From Liolophura sinensis (lineage: Eukaryota; Mollusca; Polyplacophora; Chitonida; Chitonidae), in contig NC_088297.1 in the NCBI RefSeq assembly GCF_032854445.1, positions 17,869,127 through 17,933,126 on the forward strand: a stretch of DNA of 64,000 nucleotides, given 5' to 3'. Under the pieces are notes generated by a model. That model was not told where the DNA came from. It ran no database searches and saw only the letters and a list, made by a program, of their open reading frames with translations. Made by a program: the position numbers and the translations under genes. Positions 11,016 through 22,315 of this stretch are shown here, piece by piece. Every line of letters starts with the position of its first letter. Within the stretch, counting starts at the first letter, position 1.

Positions 11016-13559
11016 CTGTATTTAAAACCATATATACATGTTAATATACAGACGCCATTTGTTCATAATTACATTATTTGAAGCAAGTAAGAAATACACA
11101 TAATGCAGAACAGTTGTAATCCTTCCACACCTTGCAACACTCCAGTAACTATTTGAATCAATCCCGTGTTCAGAGTTATAACACAATATCCTTTAACTGG
11201 TTTAAGAGGCGTTAGGAAGTTGAGTAACGTCACGGGCTTTTATATGGATAGTAAAAGATGTACAGCGTAATAAATAAGACGAATAAATTCAAAAAAGCGG
11301 CGTTATATTACTCTATGTTCAAACTTTGTAGTTTATTCATGAAACAAGCTCAGTATTACTGGAACAGTTAGAGTACTTAATAAATCCGGAATAGCTGTTT
11401 GCAATTCTGTTATCTAAATTCCACATTTAAACCTGACAGGCAAAAAACTATGACAGTTTTAGCATTTCCGAGAACTGATCAAAAGCCCCTTTAACCACTT
11501 GAAGCCTTTTGCCAGCCTGTTGAAATGCTGACTAGCCAATAAACTTAACGTCTGATTTGATTGAGATTGACCGATGTGGACAGCAAAGTGAAGTGAGGTG
11601 TCGGCTACTCTGGGTAAAATCCGTATGTTCTCCTGCTGGTGACATCTGCCTGGAAAAAACAGCTCAGCTAAACCAGTTTAATCATTCGATGGACGGCTCC
11701 ATTCACAAATATATAACAAACTTTGATTTCTCACATGCTTGATGTGTTTTTTATCTTAACTTCATCTTATCAACAAAATCCTTTTATATACATTTGGGGT
11801 AGTGCGAACAAAGAATAGCGCATGCCCTAAGCCATGGTGCCAGGAAATTTGTAAGTATAATGACAAGAATCTGGTTTTCGCCTGTAACGTGTACCCATTT
11901 GCCAAGTGTCACACTGTCATCCCTGGTCTGGGGTTACTCTCAGCGTTGTAGACTTAAAATATCTTACACTATTATCAACTAGTTAGCGTGACTGTCTAAA
12001 CACCTTAGGGGGAGATGAACTTTTTTCTCCCTTTGTAAGTGTAAAATGATAAACAGATGACTAACGAAGACAGCCCTGGGAAGAATAGTTACATCTTAAC
12101 CTTTATCCTGCTATTGTATGATTTTAGTGATTTACAATAAAAAAATGGCTCTAATGTCAACTATGAAAAAGGAAAAATATGTTATATTTCATTTTGACTC
12201 ATTTTGATTCGTTATTTAGTTACCGTTTGAGAACTTTAATTACCCGGTTTATTGTGAAGTGATGGGACATGTGATAATTGGAAATATATAATCAATAATT
12301 TAATAACCTGTTGTCAGCACCCTCTGGAATATCAGAAAATAATATAAAATACGGCATTTTTTTCTCTCGTCGACATAAATGCATTCACATCGCCCTACAG
12401 AGTATTCACAGATCGTGTCTAGACATTACACTGCTTTTAACTCACTGACTCCGACAGCCCACTGCAGCCGCCAGAACAGCGGCGGTCTGTAGCCGTGCCT
12501 GCCTTCCGCCCGAGCAGGCGTCAGCCATCAGCCTCAACGGCCATAATCGCCTCTGGCTGAACTCACACTGTAACGGTGACTAATGCAGAGCGTTTTTTTT
12601 TTCTATTTTAGCCCTGAAAAGCTGGTTGAATTTTGTCATCTATGTTTATCCTACGCAATGTTGTAAAATATTAGTGTAGTTGCGGACCTACATTCATAAA
12701 GATGCCTATAAAATGGGATTATCGAACTTAACATTCACAGAACAAGCGACACCAGGGAAAAACTATCGTAATTTTTTGAGGTGATGACACGCAAATTTCC
12801 GTACAGAACGCCCACTTTTCTGAATAAAAGTATGTGTGTGTAAGTCATCAAACGCTAAGGAAATACAGAGAAACCAGTTATTTATCGTGGGTTTGTTTCA
12901 GTGTCGCACAGAGCCGCACTATAGTCAGTTGTTTTCTCACTTCAGGTATGCAAAAATACCATAACATTTTGTCATCGAAGACATTCGTCGGTCACTGGTC
13001 AGTAGTTGCCCTAAATTTTATCACGTGCCACAGTGGGGCAGAATCGTTGGTCAGTGATATCCAGGTCAGACCAACACACTCCTATTACACTGAATGATAA
13101 ACACGAAGCAAAATAACGTGAATTTTGACCTCTTGATTTCATTTCTTTTGACAGATGTGCTGGCCACCGATATGGAAAAATTATAACTTCAGGCTGGCCG
13201 ATGTTATGTGGAAGAGTAATGTGTGGAACACAAACTTGTTTGTGATTCACAAAATTTACTTGCCATTTCTCATTACCATTCCAGCCCCTCCGCCCACAAA
13301 CAAATTTTAAAAAGGCAGAAAAAACACAAACAGAAATACAAATTTTGGTTTACAATACTCACTCATTATAGAATGTACTTTTGCGCAAAAAATCGTTCTT
13401 CATACATGTAAGTTGCTGGAATTTTGGATTTACACTGACAGTCAGTGAGTCACAATTTATCTTCACTGAAAGTTAGTGAAAAAAACTTTTTTAGTTATTA
13501 TTTACAATATTTACTCTGTTTGTCAACAACTGCCGTGGAATCTACTATTCTGTGAATGA
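11016..13559. other. intronic sequence, no gene seen
   Basis: Lies inside the predicted receptor intron. No open frame here resembles a known family. The part nearest 13,560 is probably the 3' non-coding end of the piggyBac element. A GC-richer patch at about 12,440-12,560 shows no structure I can name. Confidence 0.4.
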
Positions 13560-13641
13560 TTAAACATGAAATGGTTCAAAACATTCCAAACAGAAGTTTA
13601 CATCACAAATCTTGCATCCATAGTTTGACTCCTTCCTCATT
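13560..13641 (-). pseudogene. piggyBac transposase, C-terminal end (split by element A)
   Basis: The last codons of a piggyBac-type transposase: RKESNYGCKICDVNF and CLECFEPFHV, then a stop at 13,560-13,562. This is the C-terminal cysteine-rich zinc finger of the family. The rest of the same gene resumes at 25,742 on the far side of a 12,094-bp insertion (element A). Removing the insertion and one copy of its 6-bp target duplication brings the frame CSSRKI directly to RKESNYG, so the two parts were one gene. Confidence 0.9.
13636..13641. repeat. target-site duplication, left of element A (CTCATT)
   Basis: CTCATT here and CTAATT at 25,736-25,741 flank the inverted repeats and match at 5 of 6 positions. 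Six-base duplications are characteristic of Polinton/Maverick integration. Confidence 0.8.
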
Positions 13642-14097
13642 AGTAGTTGAGAATGTGGTTTTGGTGTCGCATTGAGGTGGAGGTTTTTGAGGTTTTGAGG
13701 TGGAGGGTGTTGATGCCCAGTTGCCCCGGCTGGGGCAGGCTGGGCAGGTTGGTGGTGACGTCACACCTGCCAGCCCGAAGGGCTAGCAGATGTGACGTCA
13801 CCCCTTCGCTGGGGAAGTTTGGTGGGTTTTTTCCACGCCGCGAGGCATATGTGATGTGTGTAGTAAACTAGAGTGTAGTATAACAGTATAACCGTAGAGT
13901 ATAGGGGTATAGGGAAAAAAGGAGAAAAAAAAAGAATCAAAACGTCGGCTTGTAAAGTTGAGTGGGACAGCTCGAAAAGAGCTCCCTGGCGCCAAAACGG
14001 ACCAATGGGTGAGCCGGATTTGCCCCAATGGAGGGCCTGCAAAACGGACCAATCGTCGTGCGAGAAGGGGTTACGTAAGAAAAAACGAACCAATCAG
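13642..14097 (+). repeat. element A left inverted terminal repeat
   Basis: Pairs with 25,318-25,735. It contains a 49-bp hairpin (13,754-13,802), a segment GGCGCCAAAACGGACCAATG (CCAAT next to an E2F-like site) at about 13,990-14,009, and a further ACGGACCAATCG. Similarity with the right repeat fades after about 14,097. Confidence 0.9.
13754..13802. promoter_or_regulatory. hairpin with two TGACGTCA sites in the left terminal repeat
   Basis: Arms of 23 bp (GGTGACGTCACACCTGCCAG and on) with a 3-bp GAA loop and two mismatches. Each arm holds the CRE/ATF palindrome TGACGTCA. The right repeat has the same structure at 25,608-25,656 with one mismatch and loop TTT. Conservation in both ends argues for a function in replication or transcription. 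Confidence 0.75.
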
Positions 14098-14590
14098 CGT
14101 ATGGTTGATTTCCGCGTGGATAGGATAAAAGCCGGTGAAATAAACGAAACGACCGGCAGCTGAAGAGACGTGCCGAACTGAAGAGACGTGCCGCAACTGA
14201 AGAGACGTGCAGCAGCCACTGAAGAGACGTGCCGCAGTGAACGAAGACGACGGGAGAGAGTAAGATAGCGGAGTATAAAGTCGGGAAAGAGACAAGACCT
14301 GGCTGTTTCAGCCACTTGATATACAACACTGAGCTTTACCGCCACTTGATATACAACACTGAGCTTTACGGTAGAACACTGAGCTTCCTACCAGGCAACC
14401 AAGAAAGACAGGCAACAGAAGAAGAAAGGAAAACAAGAAACGTAAACCAGAAACGTAAACCCTTACACTCCTATAAGAAGAAAGAAAGAAGCAAAACAGC
14501 TAAGTATAATCGTTTCATTACTCCTTTCCTTTTTCAGTTTAAGAAGTCTTAACCCAGCAAACTTTCGACAATCCCTCGACCCCATCTAAC

Positions 14591-15700
14591 ATGGCTAAAC
14601 GCAAGGCGACTGATATTCCTGAACTGAACAGGTCACCGAAGCGTTTCGCCCAAAGCCCTCGTACAAACATTGTTAGCTTTATAGCAATTATTCACAGTTT
14701 AGTGAATATGAGGGCTAGCCAATGCCCTAAACAGAAATTAGCCCAAGACCTGAAAAAGAAAGCTGGGGATGTCCACAGCGTTACTGAACTACCTGGCGGT
14801 GACCTTAAAATCCGTTGTAGATCCGAAACGCAATTCCAGAAACTTTTACATGTTGACCTTCTAGCAGACAAACCAGTAAATATTAAACCTTATACACCTC
14901 GAAGAACACAATGTAAAGGTGTAATAGATGGCATTGACCTAAATACCAAAATGGAAGATCTGATAAATAAGCTCAAAGATCAAAATGTTGTGCATGCAAC
15001 ACGTCTTAGTAAGGGAAACAGACTAACAACAAGCGTAATGATTGTCTTTAAAGGATTAAAATTACCAGAAACAGTCCAGCTGTCCCTGCACAACATTATT
15101 GTGAAACCTTTCTATGAAGCGCCTAGACGTTGCTACCAGTGCCAAAAATTTGGCCCCACAAAGAAAGTTTGTAAATCCGACATAGTTTGCCCCAAATGTT
15201 CAGGAAAACATGAATATCAAAATTGTACAGAAACAAAGACCACCTGCGCAAACTGTAAACAAAATCACTCAGCAGAATATAAAGGGTGCAGCGCATACAA
15301 AAGAGCCAAAACAATCGAGTTTATAAAGGCAGACAAAGGAGTAAATTACGCCGAAGCTGTCAAACAAGCCAGGCAGACACAAAAACCCACCTCTAAGGAC
15401 AAAATGACAGCGCAAAGTGAACTAGAAAATCATGCACAAGAAACCGGACACGAACAAACCGACCAAATTATCACGAGTAAACTGGAATTTCTGGGTTTTA
15501 TAAATATAGTGATAAACTCCGTTCACAATCAACGGACAACAAACAGAACCAAAACTGACATAATATCCAATATCGCACATGACTTTCTAAATTGGAAATT
15601 CACCCCAAAAGAAACAATTGAATGGGGAATGAACCCAAAATTTACCCAGAAGGCATCTACTCCAACCAAAATATCAGAACGACTAAATAAGTCAATATAA
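14591..15700 (+). CDS. LINE ORF1, Gag-like protein with zinc knuckles
   Basis: An open frame of 369 codons from ATG 14,591 (MAKRKATDIPELNRSPKR) to 15,700. It would bind the element RNA and escort it as a ribonucleoprotein. The first 60 residues are basic. Residues around 60-170 form an alpha/beta region of the RRM-like kind usual in these proteins. Zinc knuckles lie at about residues 181-235: CYQCQKFGPTKKVC, CPKCSGKHEYQNC and CANCKQNHSAEYKGC. The tail is hydrophilic. The first knuckle has a Thr-Lys-Lys run where a histidine is expected, so it may be damaged. The full-length frame suggests a fairly recent insertion. Confidence 0.8.
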   Translation: MAKRKATDIPELNRSPKRFAQSPRTNIVSFIAIIHSLVNMRASQCPKQKLAQDLKKKAGDVHSVTELPGGDLKIRCRSETQFQKLLHVDLLADKPVNIKPYTPRRTQCKGVIDGIDLNTKMEDLINKLKDQNVVHATRLSKGNRLTTSVMIVFKGLKLPETVQLSLHNIIVKPFYEAPRRCYQCQKFGPTKKVCKSDIVCPKCSGKHEYQNCTETKTTCANCKQNHSAEYKGCSAYKRAKTIEFIKADKGVNYAEAVKQARQTQKPTSKDKMTAQSELENHAQETGHEQTDQIITSKLEFLGFINIVINSVHNQRTTNRTKTDIISNIAHDFLNWKFTPKETIEWGMNPKFTQKASTPTKISERLNKSI

Positions 15701-15711
15701 TTACAGCCCCA

Positions 15712-18441
15712 ACAATGATCAACCGTATGGCTCCAAATTTCGATCAATAAATTCAATCAAAATCACATCAAAATCCTACAATGGAATGCCCGCGGCATTC
15801 AAAAAACGGAGACAACCTTAAAGTACTTACCTCTGAAACTAACCCCGAGGTTATTTGTATTCAGGAAACCAGGAAACAACCCCAAGAACAAATTCAATAT
15901 CCCCGGCTATAAAGCATACCGATGTGATAGGTTACAAGACCGTTTGGGTGGAAATCTTATCCTTGTCAAGGAAAACATCATACACCTGTATATGGGCTCG
16001 AATAACGTAAATGACTTACTTGAATGGCAAGCTATTCAAATATACCACGAAAATAAACCAATCCATATTATAAACATATATTCTCCCGGAAGTATGAGGA
16101 AAATATCCAAAACAGAACTGGACAATATTATTTCCATGTTCAGCCCAAGTGCTATTATCTGCGGCGATTTCAATAGCCATAACCCTTTATGGGATGCAAA
16201 GTGTAAACGCAGTGACGATCGTGGCAACACAGTACAAGCATGGTTAGAAGAACACAACCTAGTCTTCCTAAACGACGGCGAGGGAACAAGAATAGACTTC
16301 GTCACAGGCAACACTTCAGCAATAGATCTCACTATTACCACACCCGATCTCGCACCTAAACCAAGCTGGAATGTTATACCAGATACACTCGGGAGTGACC
16401 ATTTCGCTATCATGACAGAATTTGGTATGTCACCTCAATCTGAAGTAAATCTCAACAACCCCAAATTTCTGTTCCACAAAGCAAACTGGGAAAATTTTAA
16501 GAAAGATTACCAAAATATATTCATTGATGATGACTGCCTCTCCGATATAGACCTATTCAACCAAAAACTTACTGATAATATACTCAGGATTGCAGAACAA
16601 CACATCCCTATTTCCTCCCAGCATAAAAGGGCTGCAAATCCTGTTCCCTGGTGGAACAGTGAATGTGCTGCAAATATAAGAAACAAAAAGAGCACTGCGT
16701 AAATTCAAAAGAACCAGATTACATACAGACCACGAAAAATACAAAAACTTCAAAACTGAAGCCGAAAAATCAGTCTCCCGTGCCAAAGCCAAATACTGGG
16801 AGAACTACTGTGGAACACTTGATACAAAAACAAATTCAAAGCAGGTATGGAACAAACTCAAACATATACAAGGCAAAACCATCATCCAATCCCAACTTCG
16901 GACCACAAACACAAAATCAATGAGGAAAAAGCAGATGCCTTGCAAAAACCTTCACAGAAAATAGCAGCGATCGAAACCTTAATCCAACGTTCAAAATAAT
17001 CAAAGATAACACATTTCTACAACTAGAGCCCGACGATCACGTTGAACATGACCTTAACAAAGATTTCTCCCTACAGGAATATCACAAAGCCATTCACTAT
17101 AAAAAAGAAACCTCACCAGGCGAAGACAAATTAGGCTACAAAATCCTGAAACACTTACCGCTAAAAACACAAAATATAATACTAAAACTCATAAATACAA
17201 GTTGCAGGAAAAAACAGCTGCCACAAAGTTGGAAATCGTCCATTGTCATTCCCATCCAAAAGACTGGAAAAAACCCATCAGATAGTTCCTCCTACCGCCC
17301 AATATCACTCACGTCATGCCTATGTAAACTAATGGAAACTATGGTCAAAAGCAGACTAGAATTTCATCTTGCTAAAAATAAAGTACTAAATGAAACACAA
17401 AGTGGATTTAGAAAAGGACGAAGTACATACGACCATCTAACAAAATTACAACATCAAATCCGAAAGGGGATAAGTAGGCGCGAATTCACTCTGGCTGTTT
17501 TTCTAGATATTGAAAAAGCCTTCGACCTCGTTTGGCAGGATGGAGTTATACTCCAATTCGATCAACTTGGGATAAAAGGAAGAATCCAACATTGGATATA
17601 TGATTTCCTACGAAATCGGAACTTTAAAGTCAGACTTGGACAAACTTCATCTAAAAGACACACTCAACAAAATGGTACACCTCAAGGGAGCGTACTAAGC
17701 CCGACGTTATTTAGCATTCTGATAAACGGTTTAGCAAATACAATAGACAGTAACCATCCAAAAATAGAGCAGTCACTATTTGCTGACGATGCGGCAATAT
17801 GGAAAACAGGCAAATCTATAAAGAAAATAAAAGATGCTATACAGAAAACATTAAACACCATCTCGAACTGGGCCGACCACTGGGTATTTAAATTCTCAGC
17901 CACTAAAACGACAGGTATTGTTTTTACAAACAGAAGAAAAGTGAATATTGAACTTTTCTTAGGTAAAAAGAAAATTGAAATCAAAGAAAAGGTGAAATAC
18001 CTAGGTATGACTCTTGATAGCAGATTAACATGGAAAGATCATATTGATGACCTCACAAGTAGATGCCAACGCGATCTCAATCTTATGAGATGCATTTCAG
18101 GCACTAAATGGGGAGCCAACAAAACCACACTCATAAAAATGTACCAGTGTCTAATTCGCTCCAAAATAGACTATGGTGGAATAGTCTATCAATCCGCGTG
18201 CAAAACTCTGCTACAGCGATTTGATAGTATTCAATATTCTGCCTTAAAAGTAGCAACAGGAGGCTTCAAAGGCACTTCCCTTTGCAGTCTCCAAGTAGAA
18301 ACACTTGAAAAACCCCTTCACCTTAGAAGAGAACAACTAACCCTCAAATATGTAGGAAAAACAAGCGCTTACGATAATACACATCCATGTTACAATTTAA
18401 TCCTCCCATATTCTGAATATGAATATCTGGGAAAAAAATGA
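15712..18441 (+). pseudogene. LINE ORF2, endonuclease plus reverse transcriptase, frameshifted
   Basis: Nicks the target and copies the RNA into DNA at the insertion site. The endonuclease begins KILQWNARGIQK near 15,770, changes frame before 15,944, and is then open to 16,702 with IINIYSPGS, IICGDFNSHNPLWD and LGSDHFAIM. Frame changes follow at about 16,690-16,930. The reverse transcriptase is open from about 17,000 to 18,441: FLDIEKAFDLVW (motif A), NGTPQGSVLSPTLF (B), SLFADDAAIW (C, the catalytic FADD) and VKYLGMTLDSRLTW (thumb side). No RNase H domain follows. The domain order and zinc-knuckle ORF1 point to a Jockey-superfamily LINE. Two or three frameshifts make it inactive. Confidence 0.85.
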
Positions 18442-18479
18442 ACAAAACACTCAGCTCCAATAGGATATGAAATCAACAG

Positions 18480-21239
18480 ACTACTTTGCAAAGTCCGCTT
18501 TGAGGTGGTCCGGCACGTGGATGTCACATTCCACAAATCCAAACAACTTTCCTTGAATGACAGCCTCCCCTCCATGAGCTGAGCTTGTGTCTTGGGTAAA
18601 CCGTATCGTTGTAGGAAGTCCCGTAAGGCTGGGTTTGTCGTCCGTTGGTGGTGGAACTCGCACTCCCATATCGTTACCAATGGATAGCCCTGGGAGCGAA
18701 TGTATGCCTCGTTCGCATCCACCTCCCGCCGTAAGTCCCGGGGGCTTAATCCCCGCCGCTCATTGTAACACACCTTTCCCGGGCGAGGATGATTCAGGCG
18801 ACAGCCGTGATAGTGGAAATAACACCCGTGGAATTGAAACACAGTAGGCTGTCCGTCGATATAGGCGAACCCGGGGAGTTGTCGGTCACCGATCCGCTTC
18901 TCGGTGTGGAACGAACTTCTCTCCCCCGTCCCGACGGCGCCAACGGATACAGTGACCCGCCGGCATAGGTGAGGCCAGGCAGTATACGTATAGCGCGTTG
19001 GCATCGAACCCCACGATGCGCTGACACAGCTTTCCTCCCCGTATACCGGTCACGCCTCGTTCGTGGTAGCGGTGGAAAACGATGCTCGGCCCACCCACGA
19101 TGTTTTTCTTGAGGCAGTCGTGCATGTCTTTGTCTTTCTCACCGACGAGGGTGAACACGGAGCGTAAATCATGGAATAAGTAGCGGAGGGTAAGCCCTGG
19201 TATGCTAATGCAGTTTTTGAAGACATCCACATGCATGGTTCGGTAGAACACTGACATCACTGAGAGCATGCTGTGCTCTCGCCACACCGTCTGTAGGGTC
19301 TTGTACTCTGCGTCCGTACACGGCTGGTGGGTGAGATCATTGTCGAAAGCATGCTGCGGTGGCAGGACCGTTTCCTCCAGCCGAGCCAGGGAGTCTATGT
19401 AGCTGTAACAAAATTTCCCTTTGGTCACGCGACAGTCGTAAGCTTTCACCCACTTGTCGTAACTGTAATTCGGGGCCAGGTAATTCCGAATGTCCAGAAA
19501 TTTCAGCTGCGGTGTGGTGAGGGCCATGTAATTATTGTTCCGCTTAATCACATACTCACCGCTCTGGACCAGGTGGGGGTAAAGCTGTTGTTTGATCAAG
19601 TTCAGGTCATAGTTACCCAAGTTAAAGCCGAGGACGGGGAGCTGGTCCATATATGTCACGAATCTGTCCCGTACCCGTCGCGTGTAAGACGGTTTCTTCT
19701 CGTCGGGATCGATCCGCTCGTCTAACGCATCCAGGATGTAAGCATAACGCTCGTAGAGATAGGCGCTACTGATCTCGCTGATGTCGTTGAGGTAAGACAT
19801 CATTTCCTCGACGAGTGCCTGGGGTTCACCGGTGGAGATGAAACCACACGGGTTGGCCGTAGTCCGGTACATTAGAGTTGACGCTGACACTCATGGGGAT
19901 GTGTTGAGCCGTCCATTCCGTCGATCCAGTCGCCGCGTCGTCCACCGGGTTCACCGGGGTCAAGTACGCCTCAAAGTCGTAACATGCTCGGTACGGGAAG
20001 ATGCCGTCGTCACCGTCCTGGAGTTCGATCCCCATGTCCGCCAACGTTTCGAAAATGGTGGGTCGATTGCGGAAGACACCCCCCGGGTACTTTCGTCGAA
20101 TGGCGTCGGTGCACGTTTGACCGTGCCGTCGTAACTCCCACAGTATCCGAAAACTCTTATGGCACACCTGGCAGGTAAAAGATCGAGCATAACACCCCAT
20201 GTCTTTGATATAGCTGAAATGCCGCTGGTACAGGTTTAACCGCAGGGTAAGGGGGAGGATAGCGCTCGATACTGCGGTGAATGAGTTGTGCTGAGTACGA
20301 CCTGTCCATGGGGATGAGCTGGTAGACTTGAATATTCACTTGAAACAGGCTTTCCACCGTGTCCAGCGCACTGAGCGGTACCCCGCGGAAATACCTCGGC
20401 TCCATCTCCATTTCCTCCAGATACCTGCGGTAATACACCTCAGCCTGGGCGTCGCAGTTTTTGGGGTCGGCCTGGTCTAGATGGACGGCCAGACACCGAA
20501 ACAAACACAAATAGTCCCTGTAAGGACCAGAAGTTCCACTCACCAACGTATGTAACCCCTTGTTTCCCGTCAGGTAAGAGGGTAACGTTACCCCACCTTT
20601 ACCGATAGGTTGATGCGGAAGTTTGTGGACGAAAAACATCACGTTGGTGATGAGGTCGACGGTCCATTTCGTATTGAGGCGTTGTTTTTGGGCCCAGGTA
20701 AGCGGGTCTTGGGTGAGGAGATGCTGGGTGTGGAATCCTCGCAGGTCAGCCCGACTCGCCACGCGGTACGGTGCGTCGAGTACTCGGGTGTTGTTGGTGC
20801 TCGGGTAATAATACCGCACCTGTCCCGTCTCTTTGTGGCGGAGGATATATCCAAAACTGTAATTGATAGTGAAAGTAGTCGGCTGGTCTTCGTAAATCTC
20901 GTCTACATAGGCTGGGATAGCGCCAAGATCACTCAGCCGGTAATTATAACAGTCTTGAATTGATTTGTGGCGATGGAAATGAGTCCGGATCGATTGCCAA
21001 TGCCGCTGGTACAACTCCCGTACGTCACTGTCACCGCTCGGCAAGACAGCCTCGTGAGGCTGTACCGGGTCGGGTTCGAACTGGCTCGTTGGACTTTGTT
21101 TTTTCTTTTCTTCTTCTTTCAGCGAGGCATCCACCTCTAAACTCACTTTAGCTTTACTCGTGCTGGGTTTGTTGTCGTCGGTGGTGGTGGTGTTGGACGT
21201 GGTGGGGATGGTGGTAGATGAAACAGGTCTCTGTAACAT
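18480..21239 (-). pseudogene. family B DNA polymerase of element A, 3' half lost
   Basis: Replicative polymerase of Polinton/adintovirus type, which probably uses a protein primer (known for the group). The frame opens near 21,239, and exon 2 of the predicted spliced gene starts at 21,230. In order: N-terminal domain (to 20,157); frame change near 20,220; a C2H2-like finger (FTCQVCHKSF, near 20,175); ExoI YDFEAY (near 19,980); frame change near 19,850; ExoII FNLGNYDLN (near 19,626); FCYSYIDS as ExoIII candidate; motif A DANALY (near 19,005); another frame change; and the insert FHGCYFHYHGC (near 18,833) seen in polymerases of this type. The gene stops at the LINE junction near 18,480, so motifs B and C are missing. 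The finger inside the exonuclease region is unusual. It is dead as it stands. Confidence 0.85.
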
Positions 21240-21977
21240 AGAAGGGTGTAGACGTTATAACCCAAGTAAACCCTAGACATACTCTATACATACTATTGTA
21301 CATATGTTCCGCTAAAAATTTTATAATACATAAGAGCCATTCCGATAAATATCAACCCTAGCATGACACACTGACACACTGACCCAGTCCCTTTTTTAAA
21401 TACATAAAACATAGGAACCATCCAGATAGGTATTCCCGTTCACCATTGTTCAGGAAACATATCATTGTCAGCTGTGTTTTGTTTTGACACGTGGTTTTTG
21501 TTTGGCCACGTGGTTTTTTGGTTTTGATCGACTGCGCCTTGTATACATTGTTGCCAGTCAACCAGCCAGCCACTGCGCCAGTGATCTGGGGACTGCACCC
21601 TTATACATGTCACCTACATGGAGTGGAAACCCTATCGACACACCATGTACAGGTGATAGAAAACACATTTGTCACAATTGCTTACATAACGGTAAACAGC
21701 TCAGCTGTGAATAGTAATTTTCAGCAATTAAATGCAGCATGTCTTATTGCATATTATCCAGTAAAGAAGTTTTTTATACTTTTTTCATATACTGTTACAA
21801 ACATGTAACATGAGATAGCTCTTACTGTCTTAAATTAACTTTCAAGAAGCAAAGCGGGTTCAGGAAAGAAAGAAGACATCTAAGCATACAATGCCCACTT
21901 ATTCAATGATGTATCCTAAGTGAAAAAAAGGTATAAAAAATCTATATGACACTTATACACGTAGAAATCACAACCAC

Positions 21978-22117
21978 CAGCCGATGCAGGGTAGGCTTGT
22001 CAGTATTAGACATATATATATAGCAGGTGAGCTGAACACAACCCCGGCTGACAACAATGTAGCGTCACGCGCACGGCTCTGCCAGGCGGACGATTCTGTA
22101 TGAAACGCGCGGGAGAA
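21978..22117 (+). repeat. 140-bp direct repeat, copy 1, upstream of RING gene
   Basis: Shares about 93 percent identity with 24,084-24,222. It begins CAGCCGATGCAGGGTAGGCT and includes GACATATATATATAGC and ACAACAATGTAGCGTCACGC. It lies just 5' of the RING gene, so it is probably a copied promoter segment. Confidence 0.8.
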
Positions 22118-22207
22118 AAAAACATAAAGCCCGCTCGCACTAATCATCCAATCAGTGGGCTGATAATTCCTTTTGTCGTGCTTTCGCCCAGGCCAGGGTT
22201 GGTAGGA

Positions 22208-22213
22208 TATATA
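22208..22213 (+). promoter_or_regulatory. TATA-like box upstream of RING gene
   Basis: GGATATATAGCAC lies 108 bp before the ATG at 22,316, which is a plausible core promoter with a short leader. Confidence 0.4.
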
Positions 22214-22315
22214 GCACAACCGCGGGTTTGAGTTGGTATGACTGAGCAAAAACTCGTCCACAGAGTACGCACAGTCCACCACCACCACTAAGCTGTTGTT
22301 ATTACTATTACTATT

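Larger units (their letters stand above)
14300..18480 (+). mobile_element. Jockey-like LINE inserted in element A
   Basis: Carries ORF1 (14,591-15,700) and ORF2 (about 15,712-18,441). Short tandem repeats at 14,155-14,240 (TGAAGAGACGTGCC, four units) and 14,308-14,370 (CACTTGATATACAACACTGA, two units) may be its 5' UTR. The 3' junction with the polymerase gene is near 18,480. No poly(A) tail or target duplication was found, and the 5' limit is uncertain. Confidence 0.7.
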
